DNA from: an uncultured Bacteroidota bacterium | Lineage (GTDB): Bacteria > Bacteroidota > Bacteroidia > Flavobacteriales > Flavobacteriaceae | NCBI GenBank assembly: GCA_902590705.1 | Contig: CACIXU010000002.1 | Coordinates: 144,221 to 208,220, forward strand | DNA length: 64,000 nucleotides | Direction: 5' to 3' | Part shown: positions 55,344 to 64,000 of the stretch, piece after piece | Layout of the letters: each line of letters begins with the position of its first letter | Numbering within the stretch: the first letter of the stretch is position 1 | Notes under the pieces: generated by a model | Database searches by the model: none | What the model saw: the letters and a program-made list of their open reading frames with translations, nothing else | What the model was told of the DNA's origin: nothing | Translations under genes and position numbers: made by a program

Positions 55344-56510
55344 ATGAATCGTACTTTAATAAAAGGAGGTTTTACTTTTGCAATAATTTTTTCTCTGCTT
55401 TATAATTCCAAATATAACTATCTAATTAAGGGTATAAGTACGATTTATATGCAGGGTCATACCACTGCATTTCTTGAGGACTATAAAAGTTTTTCTAATA
55501 ACCCAATTAAAGCGGCAGATACCCAAAATACATGGCCAAATCATCACTTATACAACTCTATTTCTCTAAATGATGATTTGAAAAAGTATCATCTAGAAAG
55601 AAAAACAGTAGCATATTTGGTCTTTAAAAATGACAGCATTTTATTCGAGAAATATTATGATGGCTTCAATAAATCCTCTAAAAGCAATTCATTTTCAATG
55701 GTCAAAAGTATCGTATCTGCTTTGATGGGTATTGCCATTCAAGAGAGATATATAAAAAGCTTAGATCAAAAAGTGATTGATTTTATTCCGGATCTAAAAG
55801 GCCCTTTTGCTCATCAGGTTTCCATTGGAGATTTGTCAAGTATGGCTTCAGGACAAAAGTGGAGTGAAGAGTATTATAACCCCTTTTCAGTTACTTCTGC
55901 TTCCTATTTTGTCGAAAATTTAAATAAATTAATAATAGATCAGCCGATTACTTCAGAACCAGGTAAAGCTTTTAAATATCAAAGTGGAACTACTCAACTT
56001 TTAGCGATGGTAATTAAAAAAGCAACTGGAGTGACTATAAGTGAATACTTGTCCGAAAAACTTTGGAAACCTATGGGTTTAAAAGCAGCTCTATGGCAAT
56101 TGGATAGTCATTCAAATGGTATGGAAAAAGCATTTTGCTGTTTAGCATCGAATGCTAGAGATTTTGCTAGATTTGGTAAGCTTTATAAAAATCATGGTAA
56201 ATGGAATGGGAAACAAATTTTGGACTCATCTTTTGTTGCCCTTTCACTTAAGCCAAGATTCCAAGAAAGTCCAGAATATGGCTACGGTTGGTGGTTAGAT
56301 ACTTATAAAGGAAAGAAAGTTTTTATGATGCGCGGACATTTAGGGCAGTATGTTATCGTTATTCCTGAAATAAATGCCATGGTAGTTCGATTGGGCCATC
56401 TTAAAGATACCGAGTCAAGATATGCAGGTAAAAGCTCAGGAGGCGATCCTTTCACAAAGGACATATATCATTATCTTGATGGGGGATTAGAAATGATTAA
56501 AAACCTTTAA
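55344..56510 (+). CDS. Serine hydrolase of the beta-lactamase/class C family
   Basis: A 388-residue protein with an N-terminal membrane anchor or signal (8-30). The catalytic SxxK is S118-K121 (SFSMVKS), the tyrosine motif is in KYQSGTTQLLAMV and the third motif in RGHLGQY. These features place it with beta-lactamase-fold esterases and D-amino-acid or peptide hydrolases; antibiotic hydrolysis is not implied. It lies 51 bp before the beta-propeller gene. Confidence 0.88.
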   Translation: MNRTLIKGGFTFAIIFSLLYNSKYNYLIKGISTIYMQGHTTAFLEDYKSFSNNPIKAADTQNTWPNHHLYNSISLNDDLKKYHLERKTVAYLVFKNDSILFEKYYDGFNKSSKSNSFSMVKSIVSALMGIAIQERYIKSLDQKVIDFIPDLKGPFAHQVSIGDLSSMASGQKWSEEYYNPFSVTSASYFVENLNKLIIDQPITSEPGKAFKYQSGTTQLLAMVIKKATGVTISEYLSEKLWKPMGLKAALWQLDSHSNGMEKAFCCLASNARDFARFGKLYKNHGKWNGKQILDSSFVALSLKPRFQESPEYGYGWWLDTYKGKKVFMMRGHLGQYVIVIPEINAMVVRLGHLKDTESRYAGKSSGGDPFTKDIYHYLDGGLEMIKNL

Positions 56511-56561
56511 AATTTGACTGGCTAAATTATTAGAATGGAAAGAAATAAGATCACATAAAAA

Positions 56562-57965
56562 ATGTTCACCCATATACTTAAAGTTTTTATACCGATTTTT
56601 AATTTAATTGTTTGCCATAGTTTATTAGCTCAATCACTAGAAAATCAAAAATTTCCAGGTTTTAGACCTATTTGGTTTGAACTAAACCAAAAATATGAAT
56701 ATGGAGACAAATATTCTGGAGCCTTGGGAACCTATACTGCTAAACACAGACCACTAGCTATTTATTCACCAGAGGTTAATAAAACTTTTTTTGTATACGG
56801 AGGGACAAAAGACTATGACCAAAAACATCTTTTATGTATGATTGGAGTATACGATAATTCGACTGGAGAGGTAGCGAAGCCTTTCGTAGTTTCAGATAAA
56901 ATGGGGGTGGATGATCCTCATGATAATCCATCAATATTAATTGATGAAGATGGCTTTATTTGGGTGTTTGTTAGTGGTAGGGGAAGAAAAAGACCTGGGT
57001 TTAAATATAAAAGTTTAGTCCCCTATGATATTAATGGATTTATCAAATTATCTACGGAAGATATGACCTATCCTCAACCTTTAAATACCCAAATGGGAAT
57101 ATTTAATTTTTTCACAAAATACACCGGTATAAGGCAACTATATTTTGAAAAGTCTGATAATGGTCAAACATGGACTGATGACAAATTATTGGCTGCCATA
57201 CCAGTTAGATCAGGAGAAAAGTCGGGTCACTACCAGGTAAGTGCTCAATATAATGGTCAAAAAGTAGGAACTTTTTTTAATAGACACCCTAATGGTCAGG
57301 TCGATAAGCGAACTGACTTGTACTATATGGAAAGCAATGACTTTGGAAATACATGGCAGACAGTGGATCAATTAATTCTCGATCTTCCCTTGACTGACTT
57401 AAATTCGCCTGCAAGGGTAATTAATTATGCAGTTGCAAAAAAAAATATTTATTTGAAGGATATGGTATATGATAAAATAGGAAATCCCATTTGTTTGTAC
57501 CTAAAAAGTAATGGACACCGACCTGGTCCAAATAGTGCTCCTTATCAATGGGAAGTGACTCTATGGACAGGAACTAAATGGTCTACTCACGAAATCATGA
57601 CCTCTGATCACAACTATGATATGGGGAGTCTCTGGGTAAATGATAATCTTTGGAAATTAGTTGTCCCCTCTGGCCTTGCTCCTCAAAAATGGGGAGTTGG
57701 AGGGGAAATTGAAATTTGGACCTCTACAGATAAAGGTAAAAATTGGACCAAAGAAAAAGCAGTTACTAATTCCAGTGATTTTAATCATTCGTATATAAGA
57801 AAAGTTATGGATGGTAAATCACCGTTTATTTATTTCTGGGCGGATGGGAATCCCCATGAATTTAGTAAATCGCAATTATACTTCGGTGATTTGAATGGCG
57901 ATGTTTTTCGTTTACCTTACATAATGAATGATGATTTTATAAAACCTCAAAGAATAGACTTTTAA
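56562..57965 (+). CDS. Secreted BNR-4 type beta-propeller protein
   Basis: A 467-residue protein with a signal peptide ending near SLLAQS. It contains sialidase-like Asp-box turns (SDNGQTWTDD, SNDFGNTWQ, STDKGKNWTK) and segments such as HRPLAIYSPEVNKTFFVYGG and DPHDNPSILIDEDGFIWVFVSGRG, the layout of BNR-4 propellers. Some BNR-4 proteins are polysaccharide lyases of families such as PL24 and PL25 (ulvan lyases), others sulfated-sugar or glycan-binding proteins. The catalytic residues of a lyase cannot be assigned by eye. Confidence 0.8.
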   Translation: MFTHILKVFIPIFNLIVCHSLLAQSLENQKFPGFRPIWFELNQKYEYGDKYSGALGTYTAKHRPLAIYSPEVNKTFFVYGGTKDYDQKHLLCMIGVYDNSTGEVAKPFVVSDKMGVDDPHDNPSILIDEDGFIWVFVSGRGRKRPGFKYKSLVPYDINGFIKLSTEDMTYPQPLNTQMGIFNFFTKYTGIRQLYFEKSDNGQTWTDDKLLAAIPVRSGEKSGHYQVSAQYNGQKVGTFFNRHPNGQVDKRTDLYYMESNDFGNTWQTVDQLILDLPLTDLNSPARVINYAVAKKNIYLKDMVYDKIGNPICLYLKSNGHRPGPNSAPYQWEVTLWTGTKWSTHEIMTSDHNYDMGSLWVNDNLWKLVVPSGLAPQKWGVGGEIEIWTSTDKGKNWTKEKAVTNSSDFNHSYIRKVMDGKSPFIYFWADGNPHEFSKSQLYFGDLNGDVFRLPYIMNDDFIKPQRIDF

Positions 57966-58005
57966 AATTGACGTACAATAAATAGTTAATGAAATCAAAA
58001 TTTAT

Positions 58006-59673
58006 ATGAATGCAAATTTACCTTTGTTATCTATTGAAGGATTAACTATTGATTCCGAAGATAGTCCTCTTTTATCGGGGTTAAGTTTTTCTATTTTCAC
58101 AAATGAAATTGTAGCAATTGTTGGGGAATCTGGAAGTGGGAAATCACTAACTGCTCTATCTATTGCCGGGCTTTTATCAGATTCTAAACTCAATGTAGAA
58201 AGTAAAAAAATGCAATTTGGAAAACATGATTTGTCAGCACTATCCCAAAAAGATTGGGAAAGAATAAGAGGAAAAAATCTAGGGATGGTCTTTCAGGAAC
58301 CTCAATCGAGTTTAAATCCAAGCATGCGATGTGGGCCCCAAGTTATGGAACGATTACAAAAATTTGAAAAAGGGGATAAAAAAACAAACATTGACAAAGT
58401 TATCAATTCCTTTAATCAGGTTCAATTACCTGACCCCAAGAGAATTTTTAAGGCTTACCCCAATGAGCTTAGTGGGGGACAAAAACAAAGGGTTATGATT
58501 GCCATGGCTTTAATCTGTAACCCACAATTATTGATCGCAGATGAACCCACTACGGCTTTAGATGTAACAGTCCAAAAAGAAATCCTCAGTTTACTTAAGA
58601 ACAAACAGAAATCTAATAAAATGAGTATTTTATTTATTTCTCACGACCTTAGTTTGGTGGCTCAATTTGCAGACAGGGTCATGGTGATGCATCGTGGTGA
58701 GTTGATCGAAAATGAAAAAACAACGATTTTATTTAAAAATCCCAGATTTGCCTACACCCGTGGACTTTTATTTGCCCGTCCTCAACCTGATAAGCGTTTA
58801 GAGCGTCTACCTTCCGTCTCAGATTTTACTTTGGCTAAAAAAAGTTTTAAGGTCGTCAGTAATGCTAATCGAAAAAAAAGTCACAAAATACTTTATTCAA
58901 AGTCCCCTATTTTGGAAGTTGAAAATCTATACAAAGAATATCCCCTTACTAGAAATTGGTTTAAGGATAATAAAAACTTAAGGGCAGTTGAAAACTTCAG
59001 TTTTAATTTGTATCCAGGGGAGACTCTGGGTTTAGTTGGGGAGTCGGGTTGTGGGAAGTCTACTATCAGTCGAGCTTTGGTTAATCTGGATTCTCCAACC
59101 TCAGGTAGAATACTTTATCAAGGTAGAGAAATCAGTGGATTGGATCGTTCCAAAAGAAGGGAAATCCAACTCGTTTTTCAAGATCCATTAGCTGCTTTGC
59201 ATCCACTTAAAACCATTGGAGATGTTATTGCTGAGCCGCTTGAGATTCATCAATTGGTAAATTATAAAAAACAACGAATAGAAAGGGTAGTAGAGTTATT
59301 GGAACAAGTAGGAATGAAAGTAGGATTTCTTAATCGTTATCCACATGAACTTTCTGGAGGCCAACGTCAAAGAGTTGTAATCGCTCGAGCACTTGCAACC
59401 AAACCCCGATTATTGATTTTGGATGAAGCAGTTGCTGCCCTAGATATTTCTATTCAAGCACAAGTATTGAACTTATTAAATGACCTCAAAAAACAACTTC
59501 AGCTTTCTTATCTTTTTATTTCCCATGACTTGAACGTAGTTAAGTACATGTCAGACCGAATAATGGTAATGGAAAAAGGTATTTTAGTCGAAGAAGGTGA
59601 AGCAGACGAATTGTATTACCGGCCTAAAAATAGCTATACCAAAAAACTAATTGCTGCTCTACCTAGAATTTGA
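58006..59673 (+). CDS. Peptide/nickel-type ABC transporter, double ATPase
   Basis: A 555-residue protein with two complete ATPase domains: Walker A at 40-47 (GESGSGKS) and 345-352 (GESGCGKS), signatures LSGGQKQR and LSGGQRQR, and Walker B segments ending ADEPTTALD and LDEAVAALD. It is a DppD-DppF fusion like GsiA or YejF. The second Walker B reads DEA rather than the usual DEP. No permease or binding-protein genes are beside it, so the partners must be elsewhere. Confidence 0.93.
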   Translation: MNANLPLLSIEGLTIDSEDSPLLSGLSFSIFTNEIVAIVGESGSGKSLTALSIAGLLSDSKLNVESKKMQFGKHDLSALSQKDWERIRGKNLGMVFQEPQSSLNPSMRCGPQVMERLQKFEKGDKKTNIDKVINSFNQVQLPDPKRIFKAYPNELSGGQKQRVMIAMALICNPQLLIADEPTTALDVTVQKEILSLLKNKQKSNKMSILFISHDLSLVAQFADRVMVMHRGELIENEKTTILFKNPRFAYTRGLLFARPQPDKRLERLPSVSDFTLAKKSFKVVSNANRKKSHKILYSKSPILEVENLYKEYPLTRNWFKDNKNLRAVENFSFNLYPGETLGLVGESGCGKSTISRALVNLDSPTSGRILYQGREISGLDRSKRREIQLVFQDPLAALHPLKTIGDVIAEPLEIHQLVNYKKQRIERVVELLEQVGMKVGFLNRYPHELSGGQRQRVVIARALATKPRLLILDEAVAALDISIQAQVLNLLNDLKKQLQLSYLFISHDLNVVKYMSDRIMVMEKGILVEEGEADELYYRPKNSYTKKLIAALPRI

Positions 59674-59776
59674 TTGATTAATTAAATTAATAAAAAGTAG
59701 AACCATTGTAGTTTATAGAACTCATTTCGCTAAAATAATAGTTGTTCTTAATATTAAAAAAAAGTTAATTTTTGTA

Positions 59777-60814
59777 TTAAGGTGCAGGGTTAGGAATTTC
59801 CTCATTGATTGAATCAATAGCTTTTAATACTTCACTGGATAATTTTATCTGATAGGTCGCTATATTTTCCTCAAGTTGGGATAAAGTAGTAGCCCCAATA
59901 ATGTTTGAAGTAACAAATGAGCGATCATTGGCAAAAGCGAGTGACAATTCAGTTAGTGTCAGCCCAACTTTATGAGCAAGACCGGCATATAGTTCTGTGG
60001 CTTCGAAAGATTTTTCACCACTGTAACGTGCGAGTCTTTCAAAAAGGGCTAAACGACTGTTGGGTGGAATTTTCCCATTTCTATATTTACCAGATAGCAC
60101 ACCAAAGGCAAGAGGGGAATAGGCCAATAATCCAATATTCTCTCGATGACAAATCTCAGCACTACCAATTTCGAAAAGCCGGTTGAGAAGGGAATATGGG
60201 TTTTGAACGGTAATTATTTTAGTAGCGGAGCTTTTGGAAGCCTGTAGAAACCGCATGATACCCCAGGGATTTTCATTAGATAATCCTATATGCCGAATTT
60301 TGCCTACTTTAATATTTTCCTCTAATGCATCCAATACAGCTTCAAAATTTTCAACCCACGGATCATTTGGACTAAATTTAAAATTTCTTTTTCCAAAGGT
60401 ATTAGTAGTTCTTTCTGGCCAATGCAATTGATAGAGATCTATATAGTCAGTTTGAAGGCGCTTTAGACTTTTATTTATTGCCTCATCGATATGAGCTTTT
60501 TTAAAACTTAAATCTTTCCGAATGTGTTTGGTATAGTCGCCAGGCCCAGCAATTTTAGTGGCTAAAATGACTTTATCTCGATTGCCCCTTTTATTAAACC
60601 AAGCACCAATAATCCGTTCTGTTTCCCCTTGAGTTGATCGACTAGCAGGAATAGGGTAAAGTTCTGCAGTATCAAAGAAATTAATCCCTTGATTTAAAGC
60701 ATAATCCATTTGCTCGTGACCATCGGCTTCTGTATTTTGTTTGCCGAAGGTCATGGTCCCCAAGCATATTTTGCTTACCTTAATATCAGTCCCAGGTAGA
60801 AAATTATAGTGCAT
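59777..60814 (-). CDS. Aldo/keto reductase (Tas-like)
   Basis: A 345-residue NADPH-dependent oxidoreductase with the catalytic tetrad D48, Y53, K87 and H131 (NFFDTAELYP, ATKIAG, LYQLHWPER). The Tas-like HWPERTTNTFG segment is visible. The substrate is unknown. It follows the OmpA-like gene by 4 bp in a leftward group with xth. Confidence 0.93.
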   Translation of the reverse strand: MHYNFLPGTDIKVSKICLGTMTFGKQNTEADGHEQMDYALNQGINFFDTAELYPIPASRSTQGETERIIGAWFNKRGNRDKVILATKIAGPGDYTKHIRKDLSFKKAHIDEAINKSLKRLQTDYIDLYQLHWPERTTNTFGKRNFKFSPNDPWVENFEAVLDALEENIKVGKIRHIGLSNENPWGIMRFLQASKSSATKIITVQNPYSLLNRLFEIGSAEICHRENIGLLAYSPLAFGVLSGKYRNGKIPPNSRLALFERLARYSGEKSFEATELYAGLAHKVGLTLTELSLAFANDRSFVTSNIIGATTLSQLEENIATYQIKLSSEVLKAIDSINEEIPNPAP

Positions 60815-60818
60815 TGAG

Positions 60819-61715
60819 TTAATCTAGTGTATTGATGATTTGACTGATTTCATCTAGTTTTGGGCTGAGGATCACCTCGATTCTTCGGTTAGCAGCTCGC
60901 CCTTCAATGGTTGAGTTGGTGGCTACGGGAAGGTACTCTCCCCTACCTGCTGCAGTGAGATTTTGAGGAAGTATTTCTATATTTTCAAGTAATGTATTAA
61001 CGATAGAAGTAGCCCGCTTAGTGGAAAGATCCCAGTTACCTTTAAGGGAACCCCGTCCACTGTATGGAATATTGTCTGTATGCCCTTCAATCAAAATAGA
61101 AATGTCAGGGTTATCTGCAAGTACATCGCCTAGCCTTGATATTGCGCGTTGACCTTCTAGTTCTAGGGTCCAACTACCAGATTTAAAGAGTAGTTTATTT
61201 TCCATAGAAATATATACTTTACTATCACGAACCTCTACTGTTAGGCCCTTGTCCTTATAGTTTAATAGGGCATCCGATAGATTTTCTTTAAGATCAACCA
61301 TAGCTTGTTTTTGGCTAGCAATTAATCTTTCCAGTTCTTCAACTCGAGTAATTCTATCCGCCAGTTCATTTTCCCGGTCAGCAATTTTTTCCATTAATTC
61401 TTCGTTATCAGCAATTCGAGCTTTTAGTTCACTTTCACTATTTTCCTTTAATAACTCAAGAGAAGCTTGTAACTTATATAGAGTTTGATTTTTTGCTCTC
61501 AAACTATCTTGAGTAATCGACAAAGTTTCCCCTTTCGCATTATATTTTTCTTCCAAATATTTTATCTTTTCATTCTGTAATTCTATAGTTTTGGATTGTC
61601 GGTTATAGTTGTCTTTGAGTTGAGCATAACGTGATTCTAGATTATTAAAAATACGGCTAGAAACACAGGAACTTAGCGTAAAAGAGATAATACTGAAGGC
61701 AATTATTTTTTTCAT
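60819..61715 (-). CDS. OmpA family lipoprotein with coiled coil
   Basis: A 298-residue protein with a lipoprotein signal (TLSSC, Cys17), a long heptad-rich coiled-coil segment (about 25-150) and a C-terminal OmpA peptidoglycan-binding domain (about 170-285; ILIEGHTDNIPYSG, LSTKRATSIVN, AAGRGEYLPVA). It should tie the outer membrane to peptidoglycan. It lies 1 bp from xth and 4 bp from the aldo/keto reductase gene. Confidence 0.92.
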   Translation of the reverse strand: MKKIIAFSIISFTLSSCVSSRIFNNLESRYAQLKDNYNRQSKTIELQNEKIKYLEEKYNAKGETLSITQDSLRAKNQTLYKLQASLELLKENSESELKARIADNEELMEKIADRENELADRITRVEELERLIASQKQAMVDLKENLSDALLNYKDKGLTVEVRDSKVYISMENKLLFKSGSWTLELEGQRAISRLGDVLADNPDISILIEGHTDNIPYSGRGSLKGNWDLSTKRATSIVNTLLENIEILPQNLTAAGRGEYLPVATNSTIEGRAANRRIEVILSPKLDEISQIINTLD

Positions 61716-61716
61716 T

Positions 61717-62481
61717 TTATTTAAAATCTAGTTCTAGTACTACCGGGCAATGATCCGAATGAAGTGCATCCGGCACAAGGTAGGTTCGTTTTATGTTTTT
61801 TTTCAAGTTCTCACTCACCATATTGTAATCAATGCGCCAACCTTTGTTATTATTTCTTGCATTAGCACGGTAACTCCACCAGCTATAATGATGAGGTTCT
61901 GGATTAAGATAGCGAAAAGAATCGATAAATCCTCGATTAATAAATTGGTCAATCCAATCACGCTCTTTAGGTAAAAAACCAGAAATATTTTTGTTACGAA
62001 TTGGATCATGGATATCAATCGCTCGGTGACAAATGTTATAATCACCACATATGACCAAATTGGGATAATCTTTCTTAAGATCGTCGATATATGATTGAAA
62101 TTCAAACATGAATTTAAATTTATAATCTAATCGATCAAGATTTGTTCCCGAGGGCAAGTAAAGACTCATAACAGAGACCTTTTCAAAATCAGCTCGGATT
62201 ACTCGACCCTCAAAGTCCATATGTTCAATTCCTGTTCCCTTAGCAATATTAACTACTTTTTCTTTTGTTAAAATGGCTACCCCGCTATATCCTTTTTTTT
62301 GAGCAGAATGCCAATAATGTTGATAACCTAAATCCTCAAATATAGAGGTGTCTACTTGATCGGCATTAGCTTTGGTTTCTTGTAGGCAAACAATATCGGG
62401 AGCAACTTCTTTAAGCCAATTTGCAAAGCTTTTTTTTAGTGCTGCACGGATTCCATTAATATTATATGATATTATTTTCAA
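61717..62481 (-). CDS. xth: Exodeoxyribonuclease III
   Basis: A 254-residue AP endonuclease/3'-exonuclease of the EEP fold. Motifs are SYNINGIRAA, CLQETKA with the metal glutamate, GDYNICHRAID and the final SDHCPVVLELDF. It repairs abasic sites. It is followed at 1 bp by the OmpA lipoprotein gene and lies 73 bp downstream of glyS. Confidence 0.95.
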   Translation of the reverse strand: MKIISYNINGIRAALKKSFANWLKEVAPDIVCLQETKANADQVDTSIFEDLGYQHYWHSAQKKGYSGVAILTKEKVVNIAKGTGIEHMDFEGRVIRADFEKVSVMSLYLPSGTNLDRLDYKFKFMFEFQSYIDDLKKDYPNLVICGDYNICHRAIDIHDPIRNKNISGFLPKERDWIDQFINRGFIDSFRYLNPEPHHYSWWSYRANARNNNKGWRIDYNMVSENLKKNIKRTYLVPDALHSDHCPVVLELDFK

Positions 62482-62554
62482 AAGATTTTTAAAACAAAAT
62501 TAAAAAAATGATTACTGATTAGGACCTTTAAATTTACCTTTAGTGAATAAGATT

Positions 62555-64000
62555 TTAAAGCTTTTTCAACAATTCGCTTAAGGATAATTTTGTCTGAAGG
62601 AATCTCATTAGTGATTTTATTGGAATCCGATCTTGAGTCATGCTGTCACGGTTTCTAATTGTAATAGTTTCGTCCTCTAAAGTTTGATGATCTATAGTCA
62701 CACAATATGGGGTGCCAAGAGCATCTTGTCTTCTATATCGTCTACCTACAGCATCTTTTTCATCATAAGCAATTGTAAAGTCCCATTTGAGATCTTCAAC
62801 AATTCTTTTGGCGATCTCTGGGAGTCCATCCTTTTTTACCAAAGGAAAAATTGCAAGCTTAGTTGGAGCAAGAACAGGTGGGATTTTCAGTAAGGTTCTT
62901 CTAGAGCCGTCCTCAATAGTTTCTTCAGTTAACGCCTTGGAGAATATAGCTAAGAACATCCTGTCAAGGCCGATCGAGGTTTCAACTACATATGGGACAT
63001 AATTTTCATTTTTTACAGTATCGAAATATTGAAGTTTTTTTCTAGCGTATTTTTCATGATTACTCAAATCAAAATCAGTTCGGGAATGAATACCCTCTAA
63101 CTCTTTAAATCCAAATGGAAATTGGAATTCTATATCAGTTGCCGCATCGGCATAATGGGCCAGTTTCTCATGGTCATGAAAACGGTAGTTCTCCACTCCA
63201 AGACCAAGATTATAGTGCCACTTTAGGCGTTTTTCTTTCCAATACTCATACCATTCTTTTTGGGTACCTGGTGGAATAAAAAATTGCATTTCCATTTGTT
63301 CAAACTCTCTCATGCGAAAAACAAATTGACGGGCAACTATTTCATTTCTAAATGCTTTACCTGTTTGGGCAATACCAAAAGGAAGTCTCATACGACCTGA
63401 TTTTTGAACATTTAAAAAATTTACAAAAATTCCTTGAGCAGTTTCTGGGCGCAAAAATAAATTCATGGCTGTATCAGCAGCGGCACCAAGTTTGGTTCCA
63501 AACATTAAATTAAATTGTTTTACATCTGTCCAGTTTCTCGAACCCGATTCTGGGCAGGCAATCTCTAAATCTTCAATCAACGCTTTTACATCAGCTAAGT
63601 CCTCGTTTTCAAGCGATTTTGCCATTCGTTTGAGAATATTATTTGCTTTAGACAGGTAGTCTTTTACCCGTTGATTGGTTGAAAGGAATTGTTCTTTATT
63701 AAAGCTTTCTCCAAATCGTTTTGATGCTTTAAAAACTTCTTTACTGATTTTGGCCTCAATCTTAGCAACATAATCCTCGATTAATACGTCCGCTCGATAT
63801 CTTTTTTTTGAGTCTTTATTATCAATTAATGGATCATTAAAGGCGTCCACATGCCCCGAGGCTTTCCATGTGGTAGGGTGCATAAAAATTGCGGCGTCTA
63901 ACCCCACGATATTTTCGTGTAGCTGGACCATAGATTTCCACCAATATTCACGGATGTTATTTTTGAGGGCAACCCCATTTTGACCATAGTCGTATACGGC
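62555..64000 (-). CDS. glyS: Glycine--tRNA ligase, partial (start outside window)
   Basis: The C-terminal 481 residues of an alpha2-type class II glycyl-tRNA synthetase. The frame is open to the right edge with AVYDYGQNG, a typical segment of this family, so the true start lies beyond 64000 and an internal Met at 63931 is not the start. Motif 2 is in RNEIVARQFVFRMREFEQMEMQFF, motif 3 in SIGLDRMFLAI, and the anticodon-binding domain covers the last 110 residues. Confidence 0.97.
   Translation of the reverse strand, partial: AVYDYGQNGVALKNNIREYWWKSMVQLHENIVGLDAAIFMHPTTWKASGHVDAFNDPLIDNKDSKKRYRADVLIEDYVAKIEAKISKEVFKASKRFGESFNKEQFLSTNQRVKDYLSKANNILKRMAKSLENEDLADVKALIEDLEIACPESGSRNWTDVKQFNLMFGTKLGAAADTAMNLFLRPETAQGIFVNFLNVQKSGRMRLPFGIAQTGKAFRNEIVARQFVFRMREFEQMEMQFFIPPGTQKEWYEYWKEKRLKWHYNLGLGVENYRFHDHEKLAHYADAATDIEFQFPFGFKELEGIHSRTDFDLSNHEKYARKKLQYFDTVKNENYVPYVVETSIGLDRMFLAIFSKALTEETIEDGSRRTLLKIPPVLAPTKLAIFPLVKKDGLPEIAKRIVEDLKWDFTIAYDEKDAVGRRYRRQDALGTPYCVTIDHQTLEDETITIRNRDSMTQDRIPIKSLMRFLQTKLSLSELLKKL

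Noticed and set aside
55344..56510. Antibiotic resistance beta-lactamase
   Set aside because: The SxxK fold is shared with many esterases and peptidases and nothing here points to antibiotic hydrolysis.
1..64000. Mobile elements, CRISPR arrays, prophage or defence islands
   Set aside because: No transposase, integrase, recombinase, regularly spaced repeats, or phage or toxin-antitoxin gene sets were seen; gene content is core-like.

Overview
The window is AT-rich chromosomal DNA from a bacterium of the phylum Bacteroidota, most likely a marine flavobacterium-like lineage. The evidence is a PorP/SprF outer-membrane protein next to a giant adhesin with a T9SS type-B (gliding-type) C-terminal domain, a TonB-dependent receptor with a carboxypeptidase-regulatory N-terminus, DUF2723, HemJ in place of HemG/HemY, promoter-like TAnnTTTG -7 boxes, and starts that mostly lack a Shine-Dalgarno sequence. 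Density is very high: no gene-free stretch exceeds about 230 bp. There are no rRNA genes, CRISPR arrays, insertion sequences or phage genes. One tRNA (Gln, TTG) is present. The last gene (glycyl-tRNA ligase) runs off the right edge.

Layout. 1-456: a terminator-like hairpin and an unusually Cys-dense 29-residue micro-ORF that looks like a tiny metallothionein. 457-5450: a translationally coupled planctomycete-type cytochrome (PSCyt1/DUF1587/1595/1592/1588/1585) and DUF1552 pair. 5461-7158: small membrane proteins and a secreted protein made of an internal tandem duplication. 7299-11923: rseP, divergent from SCO1 and an feoA-feoB-FeoB-associated microprotein operon. 11991-16858: aminopeptidase P, divergent from sdhCAB. 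16884-20438: a T9SS substrate with a C-type lectin domain and its PorP/SprF partner. 20563-27249: tRNA-Gln, DUF2723 glycosyltransferase-like protein, Cys-less thioredoxin-like protein, metallophosphoesterase and dGTPase.

27358-34446: a surface lipoprotein with a predicted beta-helix, a hairpin, a TonB-dependent receptor and a PiT transporter carrying a PhoU-like tail, followed by a MORN-type protein with an array of 11-bp-spaced hexamers upstream. I infer, without proof, a phosphate-related uptake module. 34542-38084: class Ia ribonucleotide reductase nrdB-nrdA. 38296-43956: housekeeping genes (DUF3109, CtpA, dCMP deaminase, HupE/UreJ, TerB-DnaJ, bacilliredoxin, PlsC).

43940-55184: an almost complete heme pathway. 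hemA-hemC-hemD-hemE-hemF-hemB run rightward. A PchR-like AraC regulator, hemH and a MATE exporter run leftward, followed by hemJ and a NtrY-like histidine kinase. The regulator/hemA intergenic region holds two 20-bp near-identical direct repeats, one overlapping the hemA promoter and one just upstream of the regulator start. This is a good candidate operator pair for control of the whole locus.

55344-64000: a serine hydrolase, a secreted BNR-4 beta-propeller protein, a double-ATPase peptide ABC protein, then a leftward group of glyS, xth, OmpA lipoprotein and aldo/keto reductase.

The strongest leads for unusual biology are the micro-metallothionein, the paired operator-like repeats of the heme locus, the four-hexamer array at 34408-34446, and the hairpin between the lipoprotein and receptor genes. 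All functions are read from motifs by eye; no database search was possible.
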